A DNA stretch of 35,330 nucleotides from a virus, in the IMG/VR virus record IMGVR_UViG_3300037189_026082, positions 1 through 35,330 of that record. One strand, 5' to 3'. The translations under genes and the position numbers were made by a program. The notes beneath the pieces are model-generated. The model ran no database searches, was not told where the DNA came from, and saw only the letters and a list, made by a program, of their open reading frames with translations. Within the stretch, counting starts at the first letter, position 1; each line of letters starts with the position of its first letter. Below, in pieces: positions 14,993 to 22,862 of the stretch.

Positions 14993-15276
14993 CCATTCTC
15001 TAAGCTGTATCCATTTTGGGCAAAGTCTTTAGGCGTAAAATAATACTTCCATGGCTCGGCATTTTCGTCGTCGGAAGGAGGGTCTTTACAGTAAACCTCT
15101 TCAACAAAATTCTTCCTGCCATCTTCTATATATCCCCAGTTAGAGAATAAGTTGTAGATTCCGTAATAAGTTTTGCCGTCCTTGTATAGTTGAACCAAGT
15201 GATTGCCAATACATTTCAATTTTTTTTGTCCGTATCCCGACAGTCTGCACTCGGAATCTTCGTATGCGTGGATCAT
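14989..15276 (-). CDS. Small protein, unknown
   Basis: A 95-aa protein with a good ribosome site (GAGGATAAAG before ATG 15276). Rich in Tyr, Gly and charged residues (VQLYKDGKTYYGIYNLFSNW, then YYFTPKDFAQNGYSL). No family recognised. First of three small minus-strand genes between the accessory zone and the MuF-type gene. Confidence 0.55.
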   Translation of the reverse strand: MIHAYEDSECRLSGYGQKKLKCIGNHLVQLYKDGKTYYGIYNLFSNWGYIEDGRKNFVEEVYCKDPPSDDENAEPWKYYFTPKDFAQNGYSLENG

Positions 15277-15298
15277 TTTCTTTATCCTCAGAAATTAT

Positions 15299-15484
15299 TT
15301 ATTGTTGAGTGTAAGGTGACAAATCCCACTTAAATCCCTTTTCTTTAAATATATCCTTGTCCGCAAAATCACATTTAACTGCTAATCCGGGTTTTAGCTC
15401 ATCTCTGAAAGATTGGCGGAATTTGCCAAAGATAATATATTTATGGTTTGGAGATTCGGACTCTGCTTGATATTTGAATTTCAT
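15299..15484 (-). CDS. Small protein, unknown
   Basis: A 61-aa basic protein (KFKYQAESESPNHKYIIFGK, then VKCDFADKDIFKEKGFKWDL) with GAGGG upstream of ATG 15484. The pattern KEKGFKWD resembles small single-domain proteins on phages, but I cannot name it. Arranged in series with its neighbours. Confidence 0.5.
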   Translation of the reverse strand: MKFKYQAESESPNHKYIIFGKFRQSFRDELKPGLAVKCDFADKDIFKEKGFKWDLSPYTQQ

Positions 15485-15530
15485 TATTGTGCCCTCTTTT
15501 TCTTTGAGTTTTTAGATTATTATGTTTGCC

Positions 15531-15554
15531 GCCAGAACTATAGACAGTTCTGGC
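15531..15554. other. Perfect 9-bp hairpin between two small genes
   Basis: GCCAGAACT-atagac-AGTTCTGGC. It lies between the stop at 15573 and the start at 15484 on the minus strand. No T-run follows in either direction, so it is more likely an RNA processing or stability element than a terminator. Confidence 0.4.
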
Positions 15555-15572
15555 TTAAGCTGCACCCTGCGA

Positions 15573-15779
15573 TTACAGGCAGAGGTTTCCTCTTTTCTTT
15601 TCAAATAAAGCTCCAATCTTGTTGGGATCTTCACCATTTTCGAGCCGTTGCGCGATATCGGGAGAAAACTTATATTCGCGTCTGAAGTGATTCGCAAAAA
15701 AGTAAATGGCTATAAACGGAAACTGATTGGAATAATTTACCTTAATGCCGTATTTAGCTCCTTCATACTCTTTAATCAT
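15573..15779 (-). CDS. Small protein, unknown
   Basis: A 68-aa protein with GAGGATACC upstream of ATG 15779. Sequence YGIKVNYSNQFPFIAIYFFA, then FRREYKFSPDIAQRLENGED suggests an alpha/beta fold. No family recognised. A 99-base gap separates it from the MuF-type gene. Confidence 0.5.
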   Translation of the reverse strand: MIKEYEGAKYGIKVNYSNQFPFIAIYFFANHFRREYKFSPDIAQRLENGEDPNKIGALFEKKRGNLCL

Positions 15780-15878
15780 AGGGGTATCCTCTGTTTTTTT
15801 TTGCTTACCCCTTTATAGCATCAATCCCTGATAGGGTTCACATCAGTAGATATACTTAACTTTTGAGCGAGAGAAAAA

Positions 15879-16820
15879 TCAAACAGAAAAACCCTTAGCT
15901 GGTGTCCAGACTGGTGTAGGCGGCTCAGTCAGCCCATTGCTTTTCTCAAAAGGAGCAATCCCATAATTCGGCTTTTTCCCCGCAGCGATCAACGCATCCA
16001 ATCCCTTCTGGTGAAAGTCCCTAATCCAAGCCTCTTTAATCCGCCCATTATCAAACCACTTCCGTTGCACTGGCATCTGATAGCAACGACATCTCACATG
16101 GGCAGGAGGACGAGTAGCCTCAAGCCGATAGATGTTGCCACTCCTCGCTACACAAACCGGGCAAGTCCGATCGTCGGCGGTTGCTACCCACTGAAAAAGC
16201 TCAATCTGATTAACCCGATAATGCTCTTGAGTCGCCCCATTGAAAGCCGAAAGAGTAGCCGTCCGTGCGATCGCCTCAGCCCGAACTTTTCCCAAACCCA
16301 ATTGCTGTACTAAAATTCCCTCAACCCTTTTCACGCCCCACCCCTGGATTAATCCCTGGGTGACAACTTCCGTGGCTCTCATGGCGAAATCTTCCCCATA
16401 TCGCCGTAGATAGCGCATCTGTTCTTCGGCTGCTACCCTCACCGCTTCCAGGGGAATCTCAGCCGATATCTGATAAATAGTCCCCTCGCCCAAAACTGAA
16501 ATCAATTCCCGTGCTAAATTTTGCCCCTCCTGATTAGCTAGGATTAAAAGCTCCTCAAACTGAGCTTGGTAATCCGTCGATTGGCTAACCAGATTTAGTA
16601 AATCCTTGATTTCAGCCATTAGTAACAGCTTTCTTTGAATGGCGCTCAGTGAGCCATTAGCCACCAAAGTCGGATACTTGCTTCTTAGTTCCCTTTCCAA
16701 TTTCAAGTAAGAAGAAGCCAAAGCCCGATTGATAATAGCCAGTGCCTCATCTTCCGCGCTAGAAAGAATGGTATTGTATCGCTCTATCAGTCTTAATGCG
16801 CGGCCTTGAGGAGTGGACAT
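15879..16820 (-). CDS. Phage head morphogenesis protein (MuF / SPP1 gp7 family)
   Basis: A 313-aa protein with a helical N-terminal part and the MuF signature at about residues 175-240: ARTATLSAFNGATQEHYR, FQWVATADDRTCPVC, then PPAHVRCRC. The Cys/His set is the hallmark of the domain. MuF proteins bind the portal and are injected or packaged with minor head contents. In Mu-like genomes the gene follows terminase and portal, as here, although the portal gene is inverted. The C-terminus is Pro-rich. Confidence 0.88.
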   Translation of the reverse strand: MSTPQGRALRLIERYNTILSSAEDEALAIINRALASSYLKLERELRSKYPTLVANGSLSAIQRKLLLMAEIKDLLNLVSQSTDYQAQFEELLILANQEGQNLARELISVLGEGTIYQISAEIPLEAVRVAAEEQMRYLRRYGEDFAMRATEVVTQGLIQGWGVKRVEGILVQQLGLGKVRAEAIARTATLSAFNGATQEHYRVNQIELFQWVATADDRTCPVCVARSGNIYRLEATRPPAHVRCRCYQMPVQRKWFDNGRIKEAWIRDFHQKGLDALIAAGKKPNYGIAPFEKSNGLTEPPTPVWTPAKGFSV

Positions 16821-16824
16821 AGAT

Positions 16825-16830
16825 TATAAT
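16825..16830 (+). promoter_or_regulatory. -10 element candidate for the inverted portal gene
   Basis: TATAAT, 26 bases before the portal ATG, in a 36-base divergent gap. No good -35 box is seen at the usual distance, which would fit an activator-dependent late promoter. The hexamer is part of ATTATAAT and so could also be read on the other strand. Confidence 0.3.
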
Positions 16831-16856
16831 TTCAAATAATAGCTGACAAAATTCTA

Positions 16857-18266
16857 ATGGAAAATAATAAGAATCGGAAAAACTACGACAGCAAGACCCT
16901 GATTCAAGAAAACTGGGATTATTTCTGTGGGAATCAATTCAAATTCTGGAACGGGCCAAAGCCCCCCGTATCCCATCCCAGATATGCAGAAATAATGCTT
17001 CGGCTAAAAGAAGTTTTCCACTCTTATAATATTATCGCTGAAGTTGCAGGAAATTATCTAAACGCCCTCCTCGGCAAACAGCCCAATTGGTATCTATCAG
17101 CAAACAGTAAGCCACTGCCAGACAATAATCAGGCAGAAGAAACCCTACAAGAATGGCTCAAATTCAATAATCAATTATCAATTTCTAATGGCTATAGACC
17201 TTTACTCGAAGCTGTAAGCCAAATGCTAATTTGTGACGAGGGATTCGGGCAGGGAGTCGGATTCCTAAGAATCTACACCCCAAAACGATTAGCCCAAAAT
17301 GCAGATCCCATGAAGAGGATCGTTTTTCATTGCCCTATGCCCGGCACAATTTCCCTTGAATGCGACGATGATGGATTTGTTGCCAAGGCAAGCTATTCCA
17401 CTCAAAATGGGCTAGAAGAATACGAACTCCTAGACAGTGGGAGAACCAAAATAACGGACAAGGAAGGTACAAGAGAAATCGATCTAGATGGGAATCTGCC
17501 CCTATTAATTCTCCGGGGGAATTGCCTGATAACAAAAAGCTTGAAAGAAACCCAAAACTCCATCAACAAAACCCTAACTCTCAAGGACCAAAACCTAGAA
17601 TATGCAGGATTCCTAGAACGGGTGATAACAAACGGCCAACTCCCTGGCAATTGGGTGAAAGATACCAGTTTCCCCGAAGGAGAGCGATTCGTCCCAGATG
17701 GATCGGCTATGCAGTTTGGCGCAAATTCGATTGCTTGGATTCAAGGGATTCCCATCGGAGATCCCAAAAATCCCGCAGGGTACACCACCCCACAAATGCA
17801 GTACAGAGATCCAGTGTCCATCAGCACCTTTGCCGATTCCTTTGCCCTAGACCGTACCTGTGCCTATATGGAGGCAGGATTAGGGCATCTCCTATCCGCG
17901 GGAGACGGTAGCCTAGCAGGTATCTCCCGAAGCATTATTAAACAAGATTATGAATCCCGACTGAGCAACTACGCTCAAACGATTCAAGCAGCCTACGAAA
18001 GCTTATTAAAGATAGCAGCGTCTCTAATCAATCCCCAATGGAGAGAGTACACTCCAGTCGTGAGCATAAACCTAGCCACGGGAGATCCTACACCCGAAGA
18101 ACTCAACACCAACATTCAAGAATATTCTGCCGGGCTAATTTCCCGAACAACGGCCATGAGTCGGGCGGGGATAGAAGATCCCGACGCTGAACAAGAACTC
18201 ATCCTGCGGGAACGAGAAACCGAATTAAAAGGACTGACCTCACTGCAACCAACTAATTCCGCTTGA
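16857..18266 (+). CDS. Portal protein (SPP1 gp6-like)
   Basis: A 469-aa protein. The late segment AYMEAGLGHLLSAGDGSLAG, then ISRSIIKQDYESRL and the end region NTNIQEYSAGLISRTTAMSR plus AGIEDPDAE are typical portal features, as is the N-terminal YAEIMLRLKEVFHSYNIIAE. It forms the ring through which DNA enters the capsid. It lies between large terminase and MuF, as in Mu, yet is transcribed in the opposite direction. No clear ribosome site is seen before ATG 16857. Confidence 0.82.
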   Translation: MENNKNRKNYDSKTLIQENWDYFCGNQFKFWNGPKPPVSHPRYAEIMLRLKEVFHSYNIIAEVAGNYLNALLGKQPNWYLSANSKPLPDNNQAEETLQEWLKFNNQLSISNGYRPLLEAVSQMLICDEGFGQGVGFLRIYTPKRLAQNADPMKRIVFHCPMPGTISLECDDDGFVAKASYSTQNGLEEYELLDSGRTKITDKEGTREIDLDGNLPLLILRGNCLITKSLKETQNSINKTLTLKDQNLEYAGFLERVITNGQLPGNWVKDTSFPEGERFVPDGSAMQFGANSIAWIQGIPIGDPKNPAGYTTPQMQYRDPVSISTFADSFALDRTCAYMEAGLGHLLSAGDGSLAGISRSIIKQDYESRLSNYAQTIQAAYESLLKIAASLINPQWREYTPVVSINLATGDPTPEELNTNIQEYSAGLISRTTAMSRAGIEDPDAEQELILRERETELKGLTSLQPTNSA

Positions 18267-18272
18267 TTCCAT

Positions 18273-18437
18273 CTACTCACTTCTCCCAGTTCCGACCAGG
18301 CCTAATCCTGCCGTAGCGATCGCCCCTGCCATAGCCAAATAGGAATCACGCTGCTCTTTAGGACAGCCCTGGATACCATACGTGGCCATCACGATTGATA
18401 AAAACAAAGCAAAACACCCGATATAGGAGTTGTTCAT
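18273..18437 (-). CDS. 54-aa membrane protein, possible holin
   Basis: Small frame starting MNNSYIGCFALFLSIVMATY, then a charged loop (GCPKEQRDSYL) and a second hydrophobic Ala/Gly segment ending GTGRSE. Two short membrane segments with a polar turn suit a small holin or a membrane-anchored accessory protein. It follows the large terminase gene and converges with the portal gene, 6 bases apart. Function is inferred from topology only. Confidence 0.45.
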   Translation of the reverse strand: MNNSYIGCFALFLSIVMATYGIQGCPKEQRDSYLAMAGAIATAGLGLVGTGRSE

Positions 18438-18515
18438 AAAAAATTCTTATCGGCTCTTAATCAATTCCGCCACAATCTCAAGCCAATTATCAGAAGCAAA
18501 AAATACGGCAAGGAA

Positions 18516-19949
18516 TTACCAGCCATCAAACTCAGCCGAGCCCAAACTCGGAAAACCAATAGAAATCTGAGAACTAGCAAACCACGCCAGACACGCTGCC
18601 ACTGCTCCATCTCCATGTCTTTGTTCCCCCTTGGTTCCCTTGCTCCTTTTCTCTGAAGGCTTAGGAATCCCCCGATCCAAAATAATCATCCGGTGATCCT
18701 CCAATAAATCGGAATTGGCAGGAAGAACCACCGTCCTATCCTCATGGGCTGCCTTGTACTTCGGAAAATTCTCCAAGTACCACGGATTCGACAACATTAC
18801 TTGATGGATTCGATTCCTGCCCCATCTATCTGCCGCTTTCTCCGCCAAGCTCTGACCGTTCCCCCTCGCATCATGGGCCCCTGCAACAAATCTTGGTAGG
18901 CGATCGCCAATAAAAAATAAAATCTGTTCCTGCTGCGAGAACGGAATATTTTTAAGCTCCAGACAGATCACAGCCTTGCGGATTAAATTAGGTTGCTCTT
19001 GGAGAGCCACGAAATAAGATAAATCGCCAGACCGAGCAAAGTCCATCCCATAGGAAGTTTTGTAGGTAGGGTGCAAATTTTGGCACAATGGCGCGATCAC
19101 ATCCTCCAACCAATCAGCCACTACCCCCCGGCGATCGCATTCAGAAGCAATACTCAAATCAGCCGACATCTGATAACTGGTCACAGACAACGCTTTATCC
19201 ATATTCTGCTCAACCATCACCCTGGTAAAATATGCCCCGCCCCCCTGGGAAGGAATGCAGAATAATTCCTCATCCGCAAAATCGCCATATTCCTTGATTA
19301 GCTCCTCTCGCCACTTCTCCTGCCCAAGCTTAAAAAACTTCGTCCCTAGTTTCTGACAAATCCTGCGATAAAGCCCCTCCGACAGAGCATCATCCAAATC
19401 GGTTCGGTGAATACTGAAATTCTTTCTGCCAGCCCTGACAGACTTAATCAAATCATTGAAATCATTATCTTCGCCGAAATGGGATGAAATTATCCGTACC
19501 TTCCCACCCCACATCTTATGAGCCATTGCCGCCTTTAAAAGCCCCGGCAAATCATCATGGAAAGCCGCCTCATCAATCAGGATTATCCCCTGCCTCCCCC
19601 TTAAGTTTGTTGGCCGAGACGAAAGGGCAACCGTCGAGAAACCCGAAGCATATTCAATCCGAAAGGCCTTAATCGCCTTCCCTTCGTCCTCAAAAACAAA
19701 ATCAGCAATATCGCTTGTGGCCTCATTGAAGGTGCGAGCCCACATCGAAACATCCCCAATAAATTCCCTGGCAATCTCTTGGTTGTAGCCGATGTAAAAG
19801 GTATCGGTTCCCTGCTTTTTCGCTCCCCTAAGAACGTGATCCGCAGCTTCAGCCCAGGTCGCTCCAATCCGCCGAGACTTCTCCCAAATCTTGACATCGG
19901 ACTCATCAGCAAGCCACCTCTGTTGGTAGGGCAGGAAGATATCGCTCAC
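18516..19949 (-). CDS. Terminase large subunit (Mu gp28-like)
   Basis: A 477-aa protein with GTG start 19949, overlapping the preceding microprotein by four bases. The N-terminus FLPYQQRWLADESDVKIWEK, SRRIGATWAEAADHVL is the Mu gp28-type ATPase start. Walker B is IILIDEA (residues 122-128, D126 and E127). The RNase H-like nuclease shows three acidic sites: D303 (GMDFA), D360 (HDARGNGQ) and D447 (HGDGAVA). It would cut and pump phage DNA into capsids by headful packaging. The C-terminus stops at TGG TAA, but the same frame stays open for 22 more codons. Confidence 0.9.
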   Translation of the reverse strand: MSDIFLPYQQRWLADESDVKIWEKSRRIGATWAEAADHVLRGAKKQGTDTFYIGYNQEIAREFIGDVSMWARTFNEATSDIADFVFEDEGKAIKAFRIEYASGFSTVALSSRPTNLRGRQGIILIDEAAFHDDLPGLLKAAMAHKMWGGKVRIISSHFGEDNDFNDLIKSVRAGRKNFSIHRTDLDDALSEGLYRRICQKLGTKFFKLGQEKWREELIKEYGDFADEELFCIPSQGGGAYFTRVMVEQNMDKALSVTSYQMSADLSIASECDRRGVVADWLEDVIAPLCQNLHPTYKTSYGMDFARSGDLSYFVALQEQPNLIRKAVICLELKNIPFSQQEQILFFIGDRLPRFVAGAHDARGNGQSLAEKAADRWGRNRIHQVMLSNPWYLENFPKYKAAHEDRTVVLPANSDLLEDHRMIILDRGIPKPSEKRSKGTKGEQRHGDGAVAACLAWFASSQISIGFPSLGSAEFDGW

Positions 19950-20029
19950 TTAATCCGTCTCCCGAAGACAGCCCAAAAAAAGCCGTAGTTTAAGGCAATA
20001 ATCACCAAATAGAATAATAAAGTCGACAT
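19946..20029 (-). CDS. 27-aa membrane microprotein between the terminase genes
   Basis: Sequence MSTLLFYLVIIALNYGFFWA then VFGRRIK: one membrane segment with a basic end. The ATG is preceded by GGTGGG, which is also the last codons of the small terminase, and the stop overlaps the GTG start of the large terminase. Both features suggest real, coupled translation. Function unknown. Confidence 0.45.
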   Translation of the reverse strand: MSTLLFYLVIIALNYGFFWAVFGRRIK

Positions 20030-20030
20030 T

Positions 20031-20549
20031 TTACCCACCTATTCCTAAAATCTTATTTTTAATCTCGCTAATGGCTTCCGAAGATAGCCCACCAGCCTTA
20101 GCTTTTTTCTCCACTTCTCCCGCCGCCAATTCTGCCTTAGCCTTTACTTCCACGCGATACTTCTGCAAAGAGATAGAGGATCTATTCAAGTCCGAAATCG
20201 CTCTTGCCGCCTTGGTAATGTCAATTTCCCCATCCTCAGAGAGGTTTTTCACTCCTTGGTAGAGTTTATGGATTATCAACTTAGTCGTAGCCAATTCGAT
20301 AGCATTAGCCTCATCAGGGCAAGCCTCCACAATCGCCTGAGCCTCTTCCCTAGCAGCCTCAATCTCTTGAATCTGTTGTTCCAAAGCCTTGCCATAGCGT
20401 TGCAGACAGCTTTTAGATATTTCATAGCCCTGCTCTGAAAGCCAAGCTGAAAGCTCCAAATAATCGCCAAAACCACGTGACTTTAGCCGAGAGTCCAATT
20501 CCTTGCGAATCTCTTCCGGTAAACCTTTGACCTTAGACCGCAACGGCAC
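20031..20549 (-). CDS. Terminase small subunit (Mu gp27-like, DUF3486)
   Basis: GTG start at 20549, seven bases after AGGAGG. 172 residues. The N-terminus PLRSKVKGLPEEIRKELDSR, LKSRGFGDYLELSAWLSEQG, YEISKSCLQRYG is the DUF3486 DNA-binding domain (HTH). A long helix follows (QIQEIEAAREEAQAIVEA), then RAISDLNRSSISLQKYRVEV. It would recognise the phage packaging start. Its start overlaps the end of the Mor-type gene by 17 bases. Confidence 0.85.
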   Translation of the reverse strand: MPLRSKVKGLPEEIRKELDSRLKSRGFGDYLELSAWLSEQGYEISKSCLQRYGKALEQQIQEIEAAREEAQAIVEACPDEANAIELATTKLIIHKLYQGVKNLSEDGEIDITKAARAISDLNRSSISLQKYRVEVKAKAELAAGEVEKKAKAGGLSSEAISEIKNKILGIGG

Positions 20550-20937
20550 AACTATACCTCCTAACAATTTCCCTAACAGCCGATTCGCTTAAGCCCTGCT
20601 CTCTAGCGATCGCCCGATAACCCTTTCCCCCTTCTATTCGCTCCCGCAGAACATTGATCCGCCGAACCTCTCGATTGCAGGAAGGAAAAACAAAGGAAAG
20701 CCCCCCATAGTTGTAGGAGAAAATAGCAGCTTTCTCCAAGCCGATAGCCTCAACCAACCAGTGATCTCCTTCTCGCTGAGACCTTGGAGGATTGGGCTTT
20801 TCTGGAATGTATTGGCGGGTGCCGTGATATCTCTCCAAGAGAATCAGCACCGCATCTAAACCAATCAACTCGCAAAGATTTTGCATCGAACTAGGAAGAT
20901 CGTCCAAGGTCAGGAGTTTCCACGCATTAAATTCCAT
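20533..20937 (-). CDS. Mor-type transcription activator
   Basis: Start taken as ATG 20937 (MEFNAWKLLTLDDLPSSMQN); TTG 20991 is possible. 134 residues. Mor/C features: LPSSMQNLCELIGLDAVLIL, YHGTRQYIPEKP, then YNYGGLSFVFPSCNREVRR and the HTH GYRAIAREQGLSESAVREIV. In Mu, Mor turns on middle and C turns on late transcription. Here a single gene of this family stands at the early/late boundary and probably activates the packaging and structural genes. Confidence 0.85.
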   Translation of the reverse strand: MEFNAWKLLTLDDLPSSMQNLCELIGLDAVLILLERYHGTRQYIPEKPNPPRSQREGDHWLVEAIGLEKAAIFSYNYGGLSFVFPSCNREVRRINVLRERIEGGKGYRAIAREQGLSESAVREIVRRYSCAVAV

Positions 20938-21003
20938 AAAATCCAAAGAGACTACAACTACTCCCTTAATTCTCGCTAAATCCCGCAACAACTTAAGTCA
21001 CTG

Positions 21004-21032
21004 TTTTCTGTACCTAGTACAAACACAGAAAA
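21004..21032. promoter_or_regulatory. Nested palindromes upstream of the Mor-type gene
   Basis: TTTTCTGT (21004-21011) is matched by ACAGAAAA (21025-21032), and inside lies the palindrome GTAC-CTA-GTAC (21010-21020). They lie just upstream of the activator gene and directly after the early-operon terminator, the expected place for the middle promoter's operator. Confidence 0.5.
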
Positions 21033-21052
21033 AGGGAGCCTTTAAGACTCCC
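21029..21052 (-). terminator. Early operon terminator
   Basis: On the minus strand, GGGAG (21052-21048) pairs with CTCCC (21038-21034) across a 9-base loop, followed by five T. It lies 34 bases after the stop at 21086 and before the Mor-type gene. Confidence 0.65.
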
Positions 21053-21085
21053 ATAAACCTATGAAAATAAGTAGGAATACTATTG

Positions 21086-21766
21086 TCAAAACGCCAACTC
21101 TACTGACAATGGCAAACCAGCAGCATCCCGATCTACAACTTCAAACCGAGAATCTGCCTCAACTTTAGCAGCCAAGTCCTTGCGAAGAATCGGATCTGCT
21201 AAATCCTGATTTAATTGCGCCAAGCGATCTAATATCGGCTTGGCATCTTGAGCAATCTTAGGCATACCAAAAGCCGCGCTTAAGTTCTTTGTCGCCTCTG
21301 CGATTTGCTTTAATGCCTCGTCTGGAGGTAAGAACTCTGAGGTAGAAGCAGGAAGGCATTCCATTGTGACTGTCACCTTACATTGCTTCAAAGGATCTGG
21401 CACTGGCTCCAATGCCCTTACCCGAAAAGCTAAAAGCTGTTGTTCTTCGGGATCTATCTCCACGCCAGCCTTTAATCTCATCTGAGCTTTTTCGTATCGC
21501 TCTTTGGTTTCTGAGTGGTAAGCCTCCCACCAAGTAAATAACCTTTCCCCATTGTTCTGGAAGTAGCTAGTTACGTTGGCTCGGCATTCATGGTGGTTAG
21601 CTCCCCACCCCTTCTTAAGCCATTGGGCGGCAAGCCAATCCACAAAGGCTGAATCTAATCTCCCCTCAACCTTCCACGGACCATCAGGGTAAAGGCGATC
21701 GCCCCGATATTGCTGTACAGAACGCCGATAGGATGGGTCAAACCTCGCTCTAGTGGGATCGTACAT
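21086..21766 (-). CDS. Phage protein, unknown (last early gene)
   Basis: A 226-aa protein. The N-terminal half is aromatic (WKVEGRLDSAFVDWLAAQWL, then VTSYFQNNGERLFTWWEAYH); the C-terminal half is helical (ALKQIAEATKNLSAAFGMPK). No family recognised. It shares one base with the stop of the preceding gene and is followed by a terminator. Position at the end of the early operon suggests a role in replication or host takeover, but nothing specific is visible. Confidence 0.55.
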   Translation of the reverse strand: MYDPTRARFDPSYRRSVQQYRGDRLYPDGPWKVEGRLDSAFVDWLAAQWLKKGWGANHHECRANVTSYFQNNGERLFTWWEAYHSETKERYEKAQMRLKAGVEIDPEEQQLLAFRVRALEPVPDPLKQCKVTVTMECLPASTSEFLPPDEALKQIAEATKNLSAAFGMPKIAQDAKPILDRLAQLNQDLADPILRKDLAAKVEADSRFEVVDRDAAGLPLSVELAF

Positions 21767-22239
21767 TATTCATCCTCTACTTCTTGCGCCCAAATAGTCG
21801 GGTAGACAAAAACACTTTTTTTACTTTCACGATCGTAGATCCAATCAACAAAATATCCATGATCTTCCCAGAATTGAAAGAATTTTTCTCGATCAACCTC
21901 ATAAAAAAGTTCGATTGACTTAATCCCTCCAGTTTCATCATTCAGAGAAACCTTTTTTGTCAGCTTATAAAAAGCCTCTTGCCAGTTCGATGGCACATCA
22001 ATAGTTCGGTTTGCACAATCAAGAAACAAACCCGACAATCGGGCTTCTTCTTCCGTCAAAGCTATCTGAAGACAACAATCAGCGACTTGAGAATCTACCG
22101 TCGAAGAAATGAGTAAAGGATTTAGATTTGGAACCTGTAACTCTTTCCGTATTTCATCCAAAAGTTCAAGCCCAGGATAATAGTCTATTTGAGTTGGAAG
22201 ACAATGGTACTTCTTGTTTAATTTTAAAATGAATTTCAT
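21766..22239 (-). CDS. Early phage protein, unknown
   Basis: A 157-aa protein with a good site (GAGG seven bases before ATG 22239). Alpha/beta composition: KFILKLNKKYHCLPTQIDYY, then LQIALTEEEARLSGLFLDCA and DREKFFQFWEDHGYFVDWIY. No family recognised. A 70-base gap with a 13-base palindrome (22303-22315) separates it from the previous gene. Confidence 0.55.
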   Translation of the reverse strand: MKFILKLNKKYHCLPTQIDYYPGLELLDEIRKELQVPNLNPLLISSTVDSQVADCCLQIALTEEEARLSGLFLDCANRTIDVPSNWQEAFYKLTKKVSLNDETGGIKSIELFYEVDREKFFQFWEDHGYFVDWIYDRESKKSVFVYPTIWAQEVEDE

Positions 22240-22309
22240 TTGAAACCTCTTAGTTGTTGTATATTTTTCTTTGAGCCTTTTTCCGTCATGCTCACAGGAC
22301 AGACCTAGG

Positions 22310-22615
22310 CTAGGTTGCCATAGTTTTTTTAGACTTATTCGACTTCCACTGCTTATTTACCTTCTCCAATAATGTTGGGAATAAAAACGGCCATTGAATA
22401 CCCGCGATCGCAAAGGCTATGCTCACAGCTTTCGTGGTGTAGTCTGATTGAAAGAGAAATCCACCATTAAGCTTAATGTCTTTATTGCGAAAATAGATTA
22501 CGTCGTTTTCGCAAAAAACCTGACCACGAATAACTTTAGATAGCCAATCAACAAAGGTTTTTTTGTCGGGACAAAAAACCATCTCAAGGATTCTATCCTC
22601 CATCTGGTCATTCAT
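22310..22615 (-). CDS. Early phage protein, unknown
   Basis: A 101-aa protein with an acidic N-terminus (NDQMEDRILEMVFCPDKKTF), a central strand region, a hydrophobic stretch (KAVSIAFAIAGIQWPFLFPT) and a basic C-terminus (VNKQWKSNKSKKTMAT). One membrane segment is possible. Starts within the end of the preceding gene (8-base overlap). No family recognised. Confidence 0.5.
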   Translation of the reverse strand: MNDQMEDRILEMVFCPDKKTFVDWLSKVIRGQVFCENDVIYFRNKDIKLNGGFLFQSDYTTKAVSIAFAIAGIQWPFLFPTLLEKVNKQWKSNKSKKTMAT

Positions 22616-22862
22616 TTTCTTTCTCCCCCCGAATATCTAAAGTAGAAATTAGCTGCACGATAAAAGCCTTGATCAGAACCATCAAATCAATAGAAAGACA
22701 ATCCTGTGTACGATTAAAACGGTTCCCGACAAAATGGACTCGCTCAAGATAAACAGTCAGGGAAGATAGGTGAAATCCATCTATCCTGTAGATATGTTTA
22801 TCTTGCTGCCCACCCATCGCAATCAAAAAGACTATTTCCTTTTTTGACTTCACTTCAATCAT
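22608..22862 (-). CDS. Early phage protein, unknown
   Basis: An 84-aa protein (VKSKKEIVFLIAMGGQQDKH, then HLSSLTVYLERVHFVGNRFN and DLMVLIKAFIVQLISTLDIR). Beta strands then a hydrophobic helix. Its ATG overlaps the stop of the decayed gene upstream, which shows the operon was once tightly coupled. No family recognised. Confidence 0.5.
   Translation of the reverse strand: MIEVKSKKEIVFLIAMGGQQDKHIYRIDGFHLSSLTVYLERVHFVGNRFNRTQDCLSIDLMVLIKAFIVQLISTLDIRGEKENE

Noticed and set aside
17335-17911. Frames inside the portal gene on both strands
   Set aside because: All lie within a 469-codon gene with clear portal motifs and are Arg/Pro-rich shadows.
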